A DNA stretch of 64,000 nucleotides from Phycisphaeraceae bacterium (GCA_019636515.1 JAHBXI010000001.1:1-64000), one strand, 5' to 3'; shown: positions 1-8,666, counted from the stretch's first letter. Numbers and translations are program-made. The notes: generated by a model from the sequence alone, not told the origin.

Positions 1-877
1 TCGCCCCGATCCGCACCGCGAAGAACTGGTGGTACTTGCCGCCCTTCTTGATGATCTTGCCCCCAGCGGCTCCGATCGTCTCGAAAACGATGAAGTCGCG
101 GATGTACGCGAGGAGCCGGTCCTTGGGCAGCAGCCCCTCGACCAACGTCTTCATGCTCCCGGTGGTGCCGCGCTCGACGCTCGCGCCATCAATGCTCTTC
201 CACGGCGCGTACCACTCTTCGTTCGCCGTCCACATGCCGTGCAGCGTGGTCACGCCGTCAGAGGCGATGCACAGCGCGTTGTGGTCGAAGAGCTGCGGGA
301 TCTCGTGACGATAGTGGCCGATCTGGTTGATCGCGTCCGCCACTGTGGGCCGGTCGTCGTACGGGTTCTTGAGCTCGAACAGGACGACCGGCAGCCCGTT
401 CACGTACACGATGATGTCTGGACGACGATCGTTTCCGCCGGGACCGTGCACGGGTAACTGATTCACGACCAAGAACTCGTTGTTCTCCGGCGTGTCCCAG
501 TCCACGGCGTAGACGTGCGCGATGCGCTTGTTTGCCGGCGTCGTCTTCGTCGCCGGTTCCTCGACCGCGATCTCCACGCCCCCGCGCAGCATGGCGTGCA
601 GCGCGGCGTTGCGGCGGAGCGTGTCCACTCCCTCGGGCCGGGCGAACTTGGCGATGGCCAACTCGATGGCCGCCTCGGGCAGCCCATCTTGTCGGGTGAT
701 TGTCCGCCCGTACCGTCGCATCAAGAACGCGCGCAGATGATCCTTGAGCACGACCTCGGCCTCATCGCCGCCCCGCATCGCCAGCAGTTCGGACCCGTGG
801 ACATGGGCATAGCCCAGCGCCTTGAGCCGCTCGATGGTGGTGTACTCAAACTCGGATTCGGAGCCGTGCCAGCCCAT
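1..877 (-). CDS. hsdR: Type I restriction enzyme R subunit (HsdR), N-terminal part only
   Basis: This is the motor/nuclease subunit of a type I restriction-modification complex, which cuts unmodified DNA after ATP-driven translocation. Only about 292 N-terminal residues lie inside the window; the frame is open to the left edge. A PD-(D/E)xK nuclease core is readable: Asp in RPDIIVYVNG at about residue 150, followed by FELKNP about 15 residues later. The start ATG at 877 begins MGWHGSESEFE and lies 3 nt after the hsdS stop, as expected for an hsdM-hsdS-hsdR operon. The helicase motor domains would be beyond the left edge, so intactness cannot be judged. No ORF call exists for this stretch because its end is missing; the family call rests on the nuclease motif and the context. 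Confidence 0.88.
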   Translation of the reverse strand, partial: MGWHGSESEFEYTTIERLKALGYAHVHGSELLAMRGGDEAEVVLKDHLRAFLMRRYGRTITRQDGLPEAAIELAIAKFARPEGVDTLRRNAALHAMLRGGVEIAVEEPATKTTPANKRIAHVYAVDWDTPENNEFLVVNQLPVHGPGGNDRRPDIIVYVNGLPVVLFELKNPYDDRPTVADAINQIGHYRHEIPQLFDHNALCIASDGVTTLHGMWTANEEWYAPWKSIDGASVERGTTGSMKTLVEGLLPKDRLLAYIRDFIVFETIGAAGGKIIKKGGKYHQFFAVRIGA

Positions 878-880
878 GCG

Positions 881-2320
881 TCAGGCCCCCCCTTTCGCGC
901 CCGCGTGAACCGTCCCCGCGCCCGGGCGAGCGGGCCGCTCGGGTGGTGTGGATGTCGCGGTGGATCGGAGCGCGGCATCCACGGCCCGGTCGGCCTCGTG
1001 CAAGCGAATCTCGCCCGAGAGCAGTTGCGGCAGGAGCGCATCGCGCAGCGCGGCGAGTTGCCGCGTCTGTCGGACGTTTGCCACGATCTGATCGTGCCAT
1101 CCCTGTGCCGCCCTTGCGAACGCTTCGATCACCTCGGCGGTCGGGACGACCATCGGGATCGGTCGGAACGCCGCCTTGCTGATCTCGGCGAACGTCGTGC
1201 CGCCCGCGCGACTCAAGACCTCTTCCATGTTCTCTTCGCACCAGCGCAGCGCGAACACACCCGGCAGTCCTTTGTCGCACTTCAGCCCGATGAAACCCTG
1301 ATTGACCGCGACCGGCACATCGGCGATGGCCAAGTAGCCGATCGGCGCACGCGACGACAACAGGACGGTGCCTCTGGGCATCAAGCCCGAACTGATCTGT
1401 GTGAGGCCAGCGCCCGTGATGCGACGCTCGCAGTCGATGACCACCGGATCGGTGAGCCGCGACAAGTCGCGCGGCGTGACCCAGCAGTGATTGCCGCCCT
1501 CCCAGAACTTCGGCTCGTCGGTACTCGGCGTGGAACCGCCGACGACCGTGACCTCTTGGCCGATGGTGGACACCCTCCACCCCTCCGGGATCGGGCCGAG
1601 GGGGGAATCGACCAGGCGTGTGGGGAAGCGGGGGTGCGGGGGGTGCGTGCGGGTGGACGTGGGGGCGGCGGTGGGCGCGGGCGCTGGCCGCAGCACGGGG
1701 TCAAAGTCCACGAACCACGACCGGAACACCCCGCGCGCCAGGTCCTCCAGCGTCCGGTTCATCCGCCGATTGAGCTCGATCTTGTCATCCAGCCCCCCCA
1801 GCACCCGCGCAATGGCCCGCTGCTCGGGGAGGGGGGGGAGCGCCACGGTCAACTCTCGCTGGGCTGTCAGGCTCACGTAGTCGGCCATGTCCGTCTCGCC
1901 CTTGCGAGCGAACCACTGCTCGATGAACTCCTGCGAGCGCATGTAGCAGTAGAGATAGCGCCGGTCGAGGTTCGTTTCATCGAGCGTGCGCCACAACGTC
2001 GTCTGGGGCGAGCACACATACAGGGGCGCGTCCATCGGCACGAGCGCGAGTTTGCCAACGGTGCCCTTGTGCGAGAACAACACGTCACCCGGCGCGCCCA
2101 CACCTTTCCTGATGCGTTTGAATGCCGTGTCGTTGATGCGAGCCGCCGCATCAAACAGCACAAGGCCGCCATCCATATCCGTCGCGCGGATGTAGGCGTA
2201 GCGCCCCTCGCCGAACTCGTGCGGCAGCGGGCGATACTGCCCGTGATTCCCATCTACGACGAGAATTGTGCCCTGCTCTTCCAGCTCCGCGACGGTCAAG
2301 CGTGGCCAGTCAGCAGACAT
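881..2320 (-). CDS. hsdS: Type I restriction-modification specificity subunit (HsdS)
   Basis: HsdS reads the bipartite target sequence and docks the HsdM and HsdR subunits. The 479-aa product shows the two-repeat layout of the family. A first target-recognition domain is followed by a central conserved region (PLPEQRAIARVLGGLDDKIE, then NRRMNRTLEDLA) that ends in FRSWFVDFDPV. A second recognition domain starts near PLGPIPEGWR and ends with a shorter C-terminal helix (RQLAALRDALLPQLLSGE). The start at MSADWPRL is preferred over an in-frame start 99 nt upstream, because the upstream 33 residues are Arg-rich and unlike HsdS. A low-complexity Pro/Thr/Ala linker joins the halves. The gene follows hsdM by 148 nt and is followed by hsdR after 3 nt. 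Confidence 0.92.
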   Translation of the reverse strand: MSADWPRLTVAELEEQGTILVVDGNHGQYRPLPHEFGEGRYAYIRATDMDGGLVLFDAAARINDTAFKRIRKGVGAPGDVLFSHKGTVGKLALVPMDAPLYVCSPQTTLWRTLDETNLDRRYLYCYMRSQEFIEQWFARKGETDMADYVSLTAQRELTVALPPLPEQRAIARVLGGLDDKIELNRRMNRTLEDLARGVFRSWFVDFDPVLRPAPAPTAAPTSTRTHPPHPRFPTRLVDSPLGPIPEGWRVSTIGQEVTVVGGSTPSTDEPKFWEGGNHCWVTPRDLSRLTDPVVIDCERRITGAGLTQISSGLMPRGTVLLSSRAPIGYLAIADVPVAVNQGFIGLKCDKGLPGVFALRWCEENMEEVLSRAGGTTFAEISKAAFRPIPMVVPTAEVIEAFARAAQGWHDQIVANVRQTRQLAALRDALLPQLLSGEIRLHEADRAVDAALRSTATSTPPERPARPGAGTVHAGAKGGA

Positions 2321-2468
2321 GTTGCACCCCCGATCCGCCCGCGTACGGGATCGCTGCTGCCACAGAGGCGTGCCGCTCCTCCGGCACCTCCCGGGCAGGA
2401 AAGAGAAAAGCACCCGCACGGTTCAGACCAAGTACTGGCTCTTGGGGGGCGGAGACGGTGTCAGCCAT

Positions 2469-4178
2469 TTACCGTGCCCTCCCGTTGGACGCCGCTGCGA
2501 TTACAGGCGTGCCCATCGCCGCCGCCACCTCGGCTAGGCTCGCGCGGATCTGCTTCTCTAGCGCCGCCGACTGCTTGAAGTGTTCATCGAGCGTCGCGCA
2601 CAGGTGCGGGAAGCGGTCCTCGAAAGGCTCGTCGGGGTCATCGCTCTCGGCCGCGCCGACGTAGCGCCCCGGCGTCAGCGCGTAGTTGTGCTCGCGGATC
2701 TCGTCGAGCGTTGCGGCCTTGCAGAAGCCCGCGACCTCGGCGGGCGTGCCCTTCCGCTTGAACTCGCGGTAGACCGATGCGATCTTCTCGACCTCCTCCG
2801 CCGAGAGTTGCTTCTGCTTGCGCGAGCCGGGGATGAGCGTGCCGAGTTTGCGGCCGTCGATGAAGAGGATCTCGTTCTTCCGGGCACGGAAGCCCCCGCC
2901 ACCGCCTCGGTTCTTCGACAGGAACCAGAGGCAGCACGGGATCTGTGTGTTGGCGAAGAGTTGGCCCGTGAGCTGCACGATGCAGTCCACGTACCCGTGC
3001 TCGACCAGCGTCTTACGGACTTCGAGCCGAGCGACTTCGCTGTTGGAGAGTTCGCCGGTCGCCATGACGAATCCCGCAGTGCCTCCGGAGTGCTTCTTGC
3101 CATCCGGGTCACGGAGGTGATGCAGGAAGTGCATCATCCACATGGTGTTGGCGTTGCGCGGCGCGAGTGGCATGGGCTGGCCCTGGCCGTTCGCGCCCGC
3201 ACGCTTGGCGAAGTCCAGACGTGGGTCTTTGCTCGTGATGCGGTGAGCTCCCCAGCCGTCCTCACCTTTTGCACCGTCGTTGAAGGGGGGATTGGCGATG
3301 ACGTAGTCGGCCTTCGTGTCGGCGTGCAGATCATTAAAGTACGAACTGCCGAGTTGAATGTTGCCGTCGATGCCGTGGATGAAGAGGTTCATCCGGCACA
3401 GGCGGTACGTGAAGTCCTTGCTTTCCTGGCCGATGAACGACAGTCGGCCCGAGTGCTTCGTGAACACGTCCGACTGCACGAACATGCCGCCAGCGCCACA
3501 GCAGGGGTCGTACACGACGCCGTCGGTGGGCTCGAGCATGGCGACGAGCGTGCGGACGATGGAGACGGGTGTGAAGTACTCGCCGCCGCGCTTGCCCTCG
3601 CTGTTGGCGAACTCGCCGATGAAGTACTCGTAGACGCGGCCGACCAGGTCTTCGCCGCCGTGGTCCTGTTTGAAGATGTCCTTGGAGAACAAGTTGATCA
3701 GCCCGGTGACGCCCTCGCGGTCGAGGTTCGAGCCGGCGTAGATGCGGGGCAGCAGGCCGCGGAGTTTGTCGGGGTAGGTCTTCTCCAGAAGTTCGAGGGC
3801 GTCGTCGAGGATGCTCTTGATCGTGTCAGTCTGGGCGTGCTGGAGGATGTACGACCAGCGGGACTTCTCGGGGACGATAAAAGCACCCGCGGCGCGATAC
3901 TCGTCGGCATCGGCCAGAATACGGGCGCGGGCCTTCGCGTCCTTGGTGAAGTATTCGCTCTTCGGGTCCGCGAGCAACCCCTCGAGTTCCTCGCGGCGGC
4001 GCTCATAGCGGAGCGAGAGGAACCGGAGAAAGATGATGGGCAAGACGTACCGCTTATAGTCGGCGGGCTCGATCGAGCCGCGCAGGTTCACGGCGGCCTG
4101 CCACAGCTCCTTCATGAGCTGTGCCGTCCCGTTCTGCTGGGGTTCGTCCTTCGGCTTCTTCGCGGTCCGCTTGGCCAT
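2469..4178 (-). CDS. hsdM: Type I restriction-modification DNA methyltransferase subunit (HsdM)
   Basis: This is the N6-adenine methyltransferase of the type I system; with HsdS it methylates the host target. The 569-aa length fits the family. Visible parts are an N-terminal helical HsdM domain (ELWQAAVNLRGSIEPADYKR), the SAM-binding motif DPCCGAGGMF near residue 221, and the catalytic NPPF motif near residue 297. The C-terminal region (NYALTPGRYVG near residue 500) is typical of type I M subunits. It is the first gene of the hsd operon. The 110-nt gap to the divergent small gene at 4289 must hold its promoter and contains an 11-bp direct repeat with a 14-bp period. The stop lies 148 nt before hsdS. 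Confidence 0.95.
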   Translation of the reverse strand: MAKRTAKKPKDEPQQNGTAQLMKELWQAAVNLRGSIEPADYKRYVLPIIFLRFLSLRYERRREELEGLLADPKSEYFTKDAKARARILADADEYRAAGAFIVPEKSRWSYILQHAQTDTIKSILDDALELLEKTYPDKLRGLLPRIYAGSNLDREGVTGLINLFSKDIFKQDHGGEDLVGRVYEYFIGEFANSEGKRGGEYFTPVSIVRTLVAMLEPTDGVVYDPCCGAGGMFVQSDVFTKHSGRLSFIGQESKDFTYRLCRMNLFIHGIDGNIQLGSSYFNDLHADTKADYVIANPPFNDGAKGEDGWGAHRITSKDPRLDFAKRAGANGQGQPMPLAPRNANTMWMMHFLHHLRDPDGKKHSGGTAGFVMATGELSNSEVARLEVRKTLVEHGYVDCIVQLTGQLFANTQIPCCLWFLSKNRGGGGGFRARKNEILFIDGRKLGTLIPGSRKQKQLSAEEVEKIASVYREFKRKGTPAEVAGFCKAATLDEIREHNYALTPGRYVGAAESDDPDEPFEDRFPHLCATLDEHFKQSAALEKQIRASLAEVAAAMGTPVIAAASNGRAR

Positions 4179-4223
4179 TTTGTACTCCGTCCATGTTCAG
4201 TGAACGTGGACAGGGTATCATAA

Positions 4224-4248
4224 CCAGCGGGTCAAAGCCAGCGGATCA
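4224..4248. repeat. Two-copy direct repeat in the hsdM / small-gene divergent gap
   Basis: CCAGCGGGTCA at 4224-4234 recurs as CCAGCGGATCA at 4238-4248, one mismatch and a 14-bp period. It lies between the divergent starts of hsdM (4178) and the 52-aa gene (4289). A site that binds a regulator on one face of the helix is possible but unproven. Confidence 0.5.
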
Positions 4249-4288
4249 GGGTAGATCCGACAGCCCGCGTCAAAATGGAGTAGACGCC

Positions 4289-4447
4289 ATGTCGAAGTCC
4301 AAGGGATTCAAGATCGGTCGGGACAATGAGACGGGCCGCCTGAAGTCTGTCGAACAGGCCAAGGCCAACCCACGAGGGTCGTCAGTCGAGGTCATGCCCA
4401 AGAAGGGGAACGGTGACACGGGGCGCTACGACAACAAGAAGAAGTAG
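4289..4447 (+). CDS. Small basic hydrophilic protein, unknown function
   Basis: A 52-aa protein beginning MSKSKGFKIGRDNETGRLKS and ending in GRYDNKKK. It is very rich in Lys, Gly and Asn, with no hydrophobic segment, so a soluble and probably disordered, nucleic-acid- or protein-binding peptide is likely. The ATG at 4289 is chosen because the longer open frame (from 4121) would overlap the hsdM start and encode Arg/Ser-rich shadow sequence. It is the only plus-strand gene of the island: divergent from hsdM and convergent with the HTH gene, whose stop is 3 nt away. I do not recognise a named family. A role as a controller or antirestriction peptide would be speculation. Confidence 0.55.
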   Translation: MSKSKGFKIGRDNETGRLKSVEQAKANPRGSSVEVMPKKGNGDTGRYDNKKK

Positions 4448-4450
4448 TTG

Positions 4451-4846
4451 TCAGCGGCGCGGCAGCGATCCCCATCGCCGCCGTTGCTCCATCCAGTCCA
4501 TCACGCAGGCCACGTCGCGCAGCATGTGCTCGTGGATGGGATCGCGCCCACTCATCACCAGCGGCAGGAACAGGATCTCCTCCTGAATATCCGGCGCGAG
4601 GTGGCAGAGATTCATCAGCTGCGTGATCCTGGGCTGGGTGACGTGCGTCAGCCGGGCGATCTCAGAGATGTTGGCGACCTTGCCGGCGCGGATCATCTCG
4701 TCGAAGTGGATGGCCAGCGCCATCAAGCGGGAGATCCGCGGCACGCGGCCGGGGTCCACGGCCACGCGCGCGGCGGGCTTCGTGTCGATCGTCTTGCGCC
4801 CGTGTGCGGCGCGATTGAAGAAGACCTTCGTCTTGACGGTGATCAT
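4451..4846 (-). CDS. HTH protein coupled to serine recombinase
   Basis: A 131-aa protein with a clear helix-turn-helix at about residues 58-85 (NISEIARLTHVTQPRITQLM). It has a basic N-terminus and a C-terminal helix ending DWMEQRRRWGSL. Its ATG overlaps the recombinase stop by 4 nt (ATGA), so translation of the two is probably coupled. This coupling suggests the protein assists or regulates recombination, for example as a DNA-binding directionality or partner factor; that role is inferred. The longer in-frame extension up to 5323 is rejected because it lies inside the recombinase gene in another frame. Confidence 0.8.
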   Translation of the reverse strand: MITVKTKVFFNRAAHGRKTIDTKPAARVAVDPGRVPRISRLMALAIHFDEMIRAGKVANISEIARLTHVTQPRITQLMNLCHLAPDIQEEILFLPLVMSGRDPIHEHMLRDVACVMDWMEQRRRWGSLPRR

Positions 4847-6432
4847 GCCTGGGCCTCCGGTCCATCTGCTGCCCCGCCCGCCAGCGCCTTCACGCCCGAT
4901 GGGTAGAACGACACCTCGATGCTGCTGTCGAGGGCGTCGAAGACGACCTTGTTGATCAGCAACTGGAGCATCCGGACCTGTTCTCGGGGCGCGAGCGCGG
5001 TCCAGACGTTGTCGAAGTCGGCAAACGCGGCGTGGAGGTCTTCGGCTGAGAGCACTTCCGCTCGGTGGCGTTCTACGGCGGCCCCAATCTCGCTGGCCCG
5101 CCGCTCCGCCTCGCGGATCTGGTCGTTGAGGTCGGTGATGCGGCCCGCGGACGCGGAGGACGCTGGCTCGGTGGTTGCCAGGCGGCGGATCTCGGCGTGA
5201 TTGCGCCCAAGACCACGGTTGACGATGCGCAGCTCGGCGTCCAACTGCTCGATGGCAGCGTCTGCTTGAGCCCGCGATACCGAGAGCGTCTCCTCCAGGA
5301 CGCTCTGGTCCTGGCCGACGCACCGGATCTGTTCGACGACCGCCTTCTCGATCTCAAGGGCGGGCAGCGAACCACTCTGGCAACGAGCGCGGCCCTTCTT
5401 GATGGCGTTGCAGCAGACGTAGTACCGATACGCCTTGTTCCCACGCCGGGTAAAGGTGTGAACCATCGCGCTGCCGCACCCCTTGCAGTACAGCAGCTTG
5501 CGTAGGAGCGCCCCGAACTGGTTTCTCAGTTCGTTGCCGCGCGTCCGTGAGTTCTTCTGCATCAGCACGTGAGCACGCCGGAACGTCTCCTCCTCGACGA
5601 TGGCCTCGTGCTGACCCTGGTACGTTTCGCCTTTGTGGACCACCTTGCCCATGTAGATCGGGTTCGTCAGCGTGCAGTACACCGAGTGCCGGTCCCATTC
5701 CACGCCGCCGCGTACCACCCCAGCCTTCGTTCGCCACGATTTGGTCTTCCAGCCGCGTTTGCAGAGATCTTCACCGACCGACAGCAACGATCCGAGTTCG
5801 AGGTACCGCTCAAAGATGTGGCGAACCCGCGACGCCTCAGCCGGGTTGACGACGAGGCGTGGGCTTCCGTTCGAGCGGTCGACGTCGTACCCGAACGGCG
5901 GCGGACCGCCGCCCCATTTGCCCCGCTTCTTCGCCGCCGCGATCTTGTCCCGGATGCGCTCGCCGATGATCTCACGCTCGAACTGAGCGAACGACAGGAG
6001 GATGTTGAGCGTGAGCCGGCCCATCGAATGGGTCGTGTTGAAGTGCTGGGTAACCGAGACGAACGAGACCTTGTGGCGATCAAAGACCTCCATGAGCCGC
6101 GCGAAGTCCATCAGCGACCGGGACAGGCGGTCCACCTTGTAGACCACCACGCAGTCGATCTTGCCCGCCTCGATGTCGGCCATCAGGCTCTTGAGGCCGG
6201 GCCGATCGACGTTGCCGCCGGAGAATCCGCCGTCGTCGTATCGATCGGCAAGCGCCGACCATCCCTCGTTCCGCTGGCTGGCGATGTACGCCTCCGCCGC
6301 CTCACGCTGGGCGTCGAGGGAGTTGAACTCCTGCTTGAGCCCCTCCTCGCTCGACTTTCGGGTGTAGATCGCGCAGCGACATTGCGGAGGCGGAGGGGCG
6401 GCGTGCTTTCCGTTCTGGGTGCCTCTGCTCAT
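4843..6432 (-). CDS. Large serine recombinase (site-specific integrase/resolvase family)
   Basis: Catalyses cut-and-rejoin DNA recombination through a 5'-phosphoserine intermediate. In the 529-aa product the resolvase catalytic domain starts with AIYTRKS, in which Tyr23, Arg25 and the nucleophile Ser27 match the YxRxS motif. It continues with YKVDRLSRSLMDF and the FNTTHSMGRL segment. The Recombinase domain follows (KRGKWGGGPPPFGYD). A zinc ribbon comes next, with CKGCGSAM and YYVCCNAIKKGRARC, and then a coiled-coil-like C-terminus. Size and order fit large serine integrases. The start overlaps the stop of the DUF2924 gene by 4 nt and the stop overlaps the HTH gene by 4 nt, so the three are one translationally coupled unit. 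It is the likely mobility enzyme of the island. Confidence 0.95.
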   Translation of the reverse strand: MSRGTQNGKHAAPPPPQCRCAIYTRKSSEEGLKQEFNSLDAQREAAEAYIASQRNEGWSALADRYDDGGFSGGNVDRPGLKSLMADIEAGKIDCVVVYKVDRLSRSLMDFARLMEVFDRHKVSFVSVTQHFNTTHSMGRLTLNILLSFAQFEREIIGERIRDKIAAAKKRGKWGGGPPPFGYDVDRSNGSPRLVVNPAEASRVRHIFERYLELGSLLSVGEDLCKRGWKTKSWRTKAGVVRGGVEWDRHSVYCTLTNPIYMGKVVHKGETYQGQHEAIVEEETFRRAHVLMQKNSRTRGNELRNQFGALLRKLLYCKGCGSAMVHTFTRRGNKAYRYYVCCNAIKKGRARCQSGSLPALEIEKAVVEQIRCVGQDQSVLEETLSVSRAQADAAIEQLDAELRIVNRGLGRNHAEIRRLATTEPASSASAGRITDLNDQIREAERRASEIGAAVERHRAEVLSAEDLHAAFADFDNVWTALAPREQVRMLQLLINKVVFDALDSSIEVSFYPSGVKALAGGAADGPEAQA

Positions 6433-6917
6433 CGACGGCCCTCCAGGTTGAAGAACCGGAATCCGTTGACGTGCGATCCGGTGACCGCTTTGGCGATCGC
6501 CGACAGGGAGCGGTAGCGCTCACCCTCGAACTCGAACCCGTCCGCCAGCACCACGACCCGCACCGTCCGGCCCCGGTAGTCCCGGACGATCGCCGTTCCC
6601 GCGGGTGGTAGCCGTGGGTCCGCGGTGGCGGCGAGGGCGACCTTCTTGGCGTCCTTGGGGGTCTCCCCGAGCGTGGCCCACTTGGGCGGCGTACGCCGCA
6701 CGTCGGTCGGGTTGGCGAGTTGGGCCGCTCGGACACGGGCACGTTCGGACAGGCCGCCTTCGGCGTTGGCCTGGATGCGCCACGCGATGCGGCGGAGGAG
6801 GTAAACGCGATGGCGGCTCTGAATCCGCTCGCCGAAGAGCTCGGCGTAGCGATCGTGCAGTTCGCCGATCGTCATCTTTTCCAGCGCCGCGAGGTCCTTC
6901 GAAACGGTTGTCGTCAT
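6429..6917 (-). CDS. DUF2924 family protein
   Basis: A 162-aa protein starting MTTTVSKDLAALEKM. The N-terminal half (MTIGELHDRYAELFGER...HRVYLLRRIAWRIQ) and the C-terminal half (GTAIVRDYRGRTVRVVVL, then FEFEGERYRSLSAIAKAVTG) fit my memory of DUF2924 proteins, which usually sit next to phage-type recombinases. The C-terminal part resembles a small module for DNA or recombinase contact. Function is unknown. The start at 6917 is preferred over one 24 nt upstream because MTTTVSK is a typical beginning. It overlaps the recombinase by 4 nt. Confidence 0.82.
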   Translation of the reverse strand: MTTTVSKDLAALEKMTIGELHDRYAELFGERIQSRHRVYLLRRIAWRIQANAEGGLSERARVRAAQLANPTDVRRTPPKWATLGETPKDAKKVALAATADPRLPPAGTAIVRDYRGRTVRVVVLADGFEFEGERYRSLSAIAKAVTGSHVNGFRFFNLEGRR

Positions 6918-6943
6918 GGGCAGGTCTCCAGATGCCCGCACCG

Positions 6944-7183
6944 CTAACGCGCGGTACGGTCAGACACACTGAGGCCGGCTTCCTCGCCCAGTTCAAGTTC
7001 GATGTCCGCTTCTTCTTGATGCTGCGGTGTCGGGGCGTGTGTGGCTGCTTCAACCGTGCCAACAACAAGGCCCGTCGCCTTGGCACGCCGGTGCCAGCGC
7101 ATCGCGCCCGTCGCCAGTAAGGCGATCACCTCGCGGCGGCGCTGGTCGGCGGAAAGATTGGCGTCATCGTCATTGGCAACCAT
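6944..7183 (-). CDS. Small protein heading the recombinase module
   Basis: A 79-aa protein (MVANDDDANLSADQRRREVI...) with a helical LSxxQRRREVIALLATGAMRWHRR segment and an acidic Glu-rich tail. The start at 7183 has a GGGAG Shine-Dalgarno about 8 nt upstream; longer in-frame starts lack one. In similar islands I remember a short ORF with an RRREV...LA.G..R segment just before DUF2924, so I treat this as a real conserved partner. It ends 26 nt before the DUF2924 start. No function is assigned. Confidence 0.6.
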   Translation of the reverse strand: MVANDDDANLSADQRRREVIALLATGAMRWHRRAKATGLVVGTVEAATHAPTPQHQEEADIELELGEEAGLSVSDRTAR

Positions 7184-7642
7184 CGGCGGTGCTCCCGGCT
7201 CGTCGTCGGACGATTGAGGTGGCGTGGGGGCGAGAAGGCAAGGCATGTCTTCTCCCCGGCTACATACGCCACGCGGAGGCGGGCTGTCCGCACTGGGCAT
7301 GTGAACGTACAACTGGTTTCGATTCGTGTGGCACCTTCGCCAGCACGCTCGCTGGAACGCCCACGCGAAGCGAGCCGATGCGTCGGCATCACACCAACCG
7401 AGTTTGCGTTCGAAATCGCCGTCGCCCCTGCCAAAACTCGCCATGTGTTGCCGACCCACGAGCTGTCGGGTCACGGCTATAACGGCGTGCCGGGTGAGAC
7501 GCAGAGACTCTGAGACTTTTTGGGTTTGGACGCGTCCCCGCAGGCCAGATGCCGCGCCCCATGAGTCTCACGGCGCAAGTGAGTGAGACTTCCCGCGGTG
7601 GGGCGTGTCGAGAGACTCGGCAAAACGCGGCCCGGAAACGCA
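7184..7642. other. Gap between island and tRNA-fMet, no gene seen
   Basis: About 460 nt with only shadow frames. It must hold the promoter of the recombinase module (leftward) and possibly the right attachment junction. I see no clear direct repeat of the island's other side, which is outside the window. Confidence 0.5.
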
Positions 7643-7670
7643 AACGCCCCGGCCTTGCGGTCGGGGCGTT
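7643..7670 (-). terminator. Rho-independent terminator of tRNA-fMet
   Basis: Read on the minus strand, a perfect 9-bp stem (AACGCCCCG / CGGGGCGTT) with a 10-nt loop is followed by TTTGCGTTT. It lies about 45 nt after the tRNA 3' end. Confidence 0.75.
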
Positions 7671-7715
7671 CACTTCTAACGGGTGGGTCGCCCAGTTTCT
7701 GGACGACCCGGGCAA

Positions 7716-7789
<74 letters not shown>

Positions 7790-8072
7790 GTCGTGGGAGG
7801 ATTGATAGGGCCGCGTGGCTTGAAAGTCAACCGGTCAGGCGATCCGCGCGCCAGATCGGCACAAGAACCCCGGCAATTCACGGGTTTTTCGCGCCGGCAC
7901 CACACGCCCGCCCAAAGTGCCCGCACGCCCCGCACGCCCCGCACCGCGTCTCGCCTCGCCGGCAATTCAATCCGGCGACGACTGGACCGCTCCCACGGAG
8001 ACTTCCCAGAGCCCGCCGCGGAGTTATGCAAGGCGCGTCCAGCCCGCGTTCGTGCATCCTCCACGCAATCAC

Positions 8073-8666
8073 CTACAACGGCGCATCCAACGGCTCATCA
8101 TCCGTGCTCGCCGCTCCCATGCTCTCGGCCGACCGCTTGATGACCCCGAACCACAGCAGGCAGAACAGCGGGTACGCCAGGCCAAAGACCAGCGCGATCC
8201 CGTACCCGATCAGCCCCCCGAGAGACCCCATCGACGCGGCCTGCCGGGCGTACGCCGTGTCGGGGTTCTCACGGACCCATCGTTCCATGTCCGCCTGCTG
8301 CAGGATCTGCCCGTAGATGGAAAGCGCAAACAGCGGCAGGGCGGCAACGGCGTACGCCAGGTGGAGCGTCCGCCCGATGGGGCGGCGGCCGATCGTCAGC
8401 GAGCCGGCGACGATCAGCCCCGCATTCAAGACAAAGCCAAACCCGCCCGCCACCAACTGAATCGTGTTGATGCTCATCGGGGGGTACTGGGAGGCCTGCT
8501 CGGGCGGGATCATCGACTGGCCCATGAACGCGAACCCGATGCCGCACGCCCCGCAGCAGATCATCAGCGAGCCCCACACCACGCTGATGATGCCCACGGC
8601 CTTCGGCCACGACGGGATCTCCGGGATCTCTCGCGGGCCATCGATCGGCGGAGTCATCTGCGTCAT
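8073..8666 (-). CDS. Four-helix integral membrane protein, unknown function
   Basis: A 197-aa protein with four hydrophobic segments: AVGIISVVWGSLMICCGACG, LVAGGFGFVLNAGLIVAG, LAYAVAALPLFALSIYG, and YGIALVFGLAYPLFCLLWFG. The N-terminus is a short Pro-rich cytoplasmic stretch and the C-terminus is acidic. The start at MTQMTPP is set by GGAGGGCTTGGCC directly upstream; the longer frame adds an Arg-rich, unlikely leader. The type (small four-helix proteins of planctomycetes with a glycine-rich first helix) is familiar but unnamed. It is separated from the tRNA by about 280 nt of non-coding, C-rich sequence. Confidence 0.75.
   Translation of the reverse strand: MTQMTPPIDGPREIPEIPSWPKAVGIISVVWGSLMICCGACGIGFAFMGQSMIPPEQASQYPPMSINTIQLVAGGFGFVLNAGLIVAGSLTIGRRPIGRTLHLAYAVAALPLFALSIYGQILQQADMERWVRENPDTAYARQAASMGSLGGLIGYGIALVFGLAYPLFCLLWFGVIKRSAESMGAASTDDEPLDAPL

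Noticed and set aside
515..4223. Long open frames on the plus strand across the hsd genes (for example 515-2578 and 2580-4223)
   Set aside because: They are antisense shadows of hsdS and hsdM at high GC content; their products are Arg/Ala/Val-rich with no recognisable motif, while the minus-strand frames carry complete family motifs.
7389..7715. Minus-strand ORF of 108 residues next to the tRNA
   Set aside because: It would cover the tRNA terminator; composition is shadow-like.
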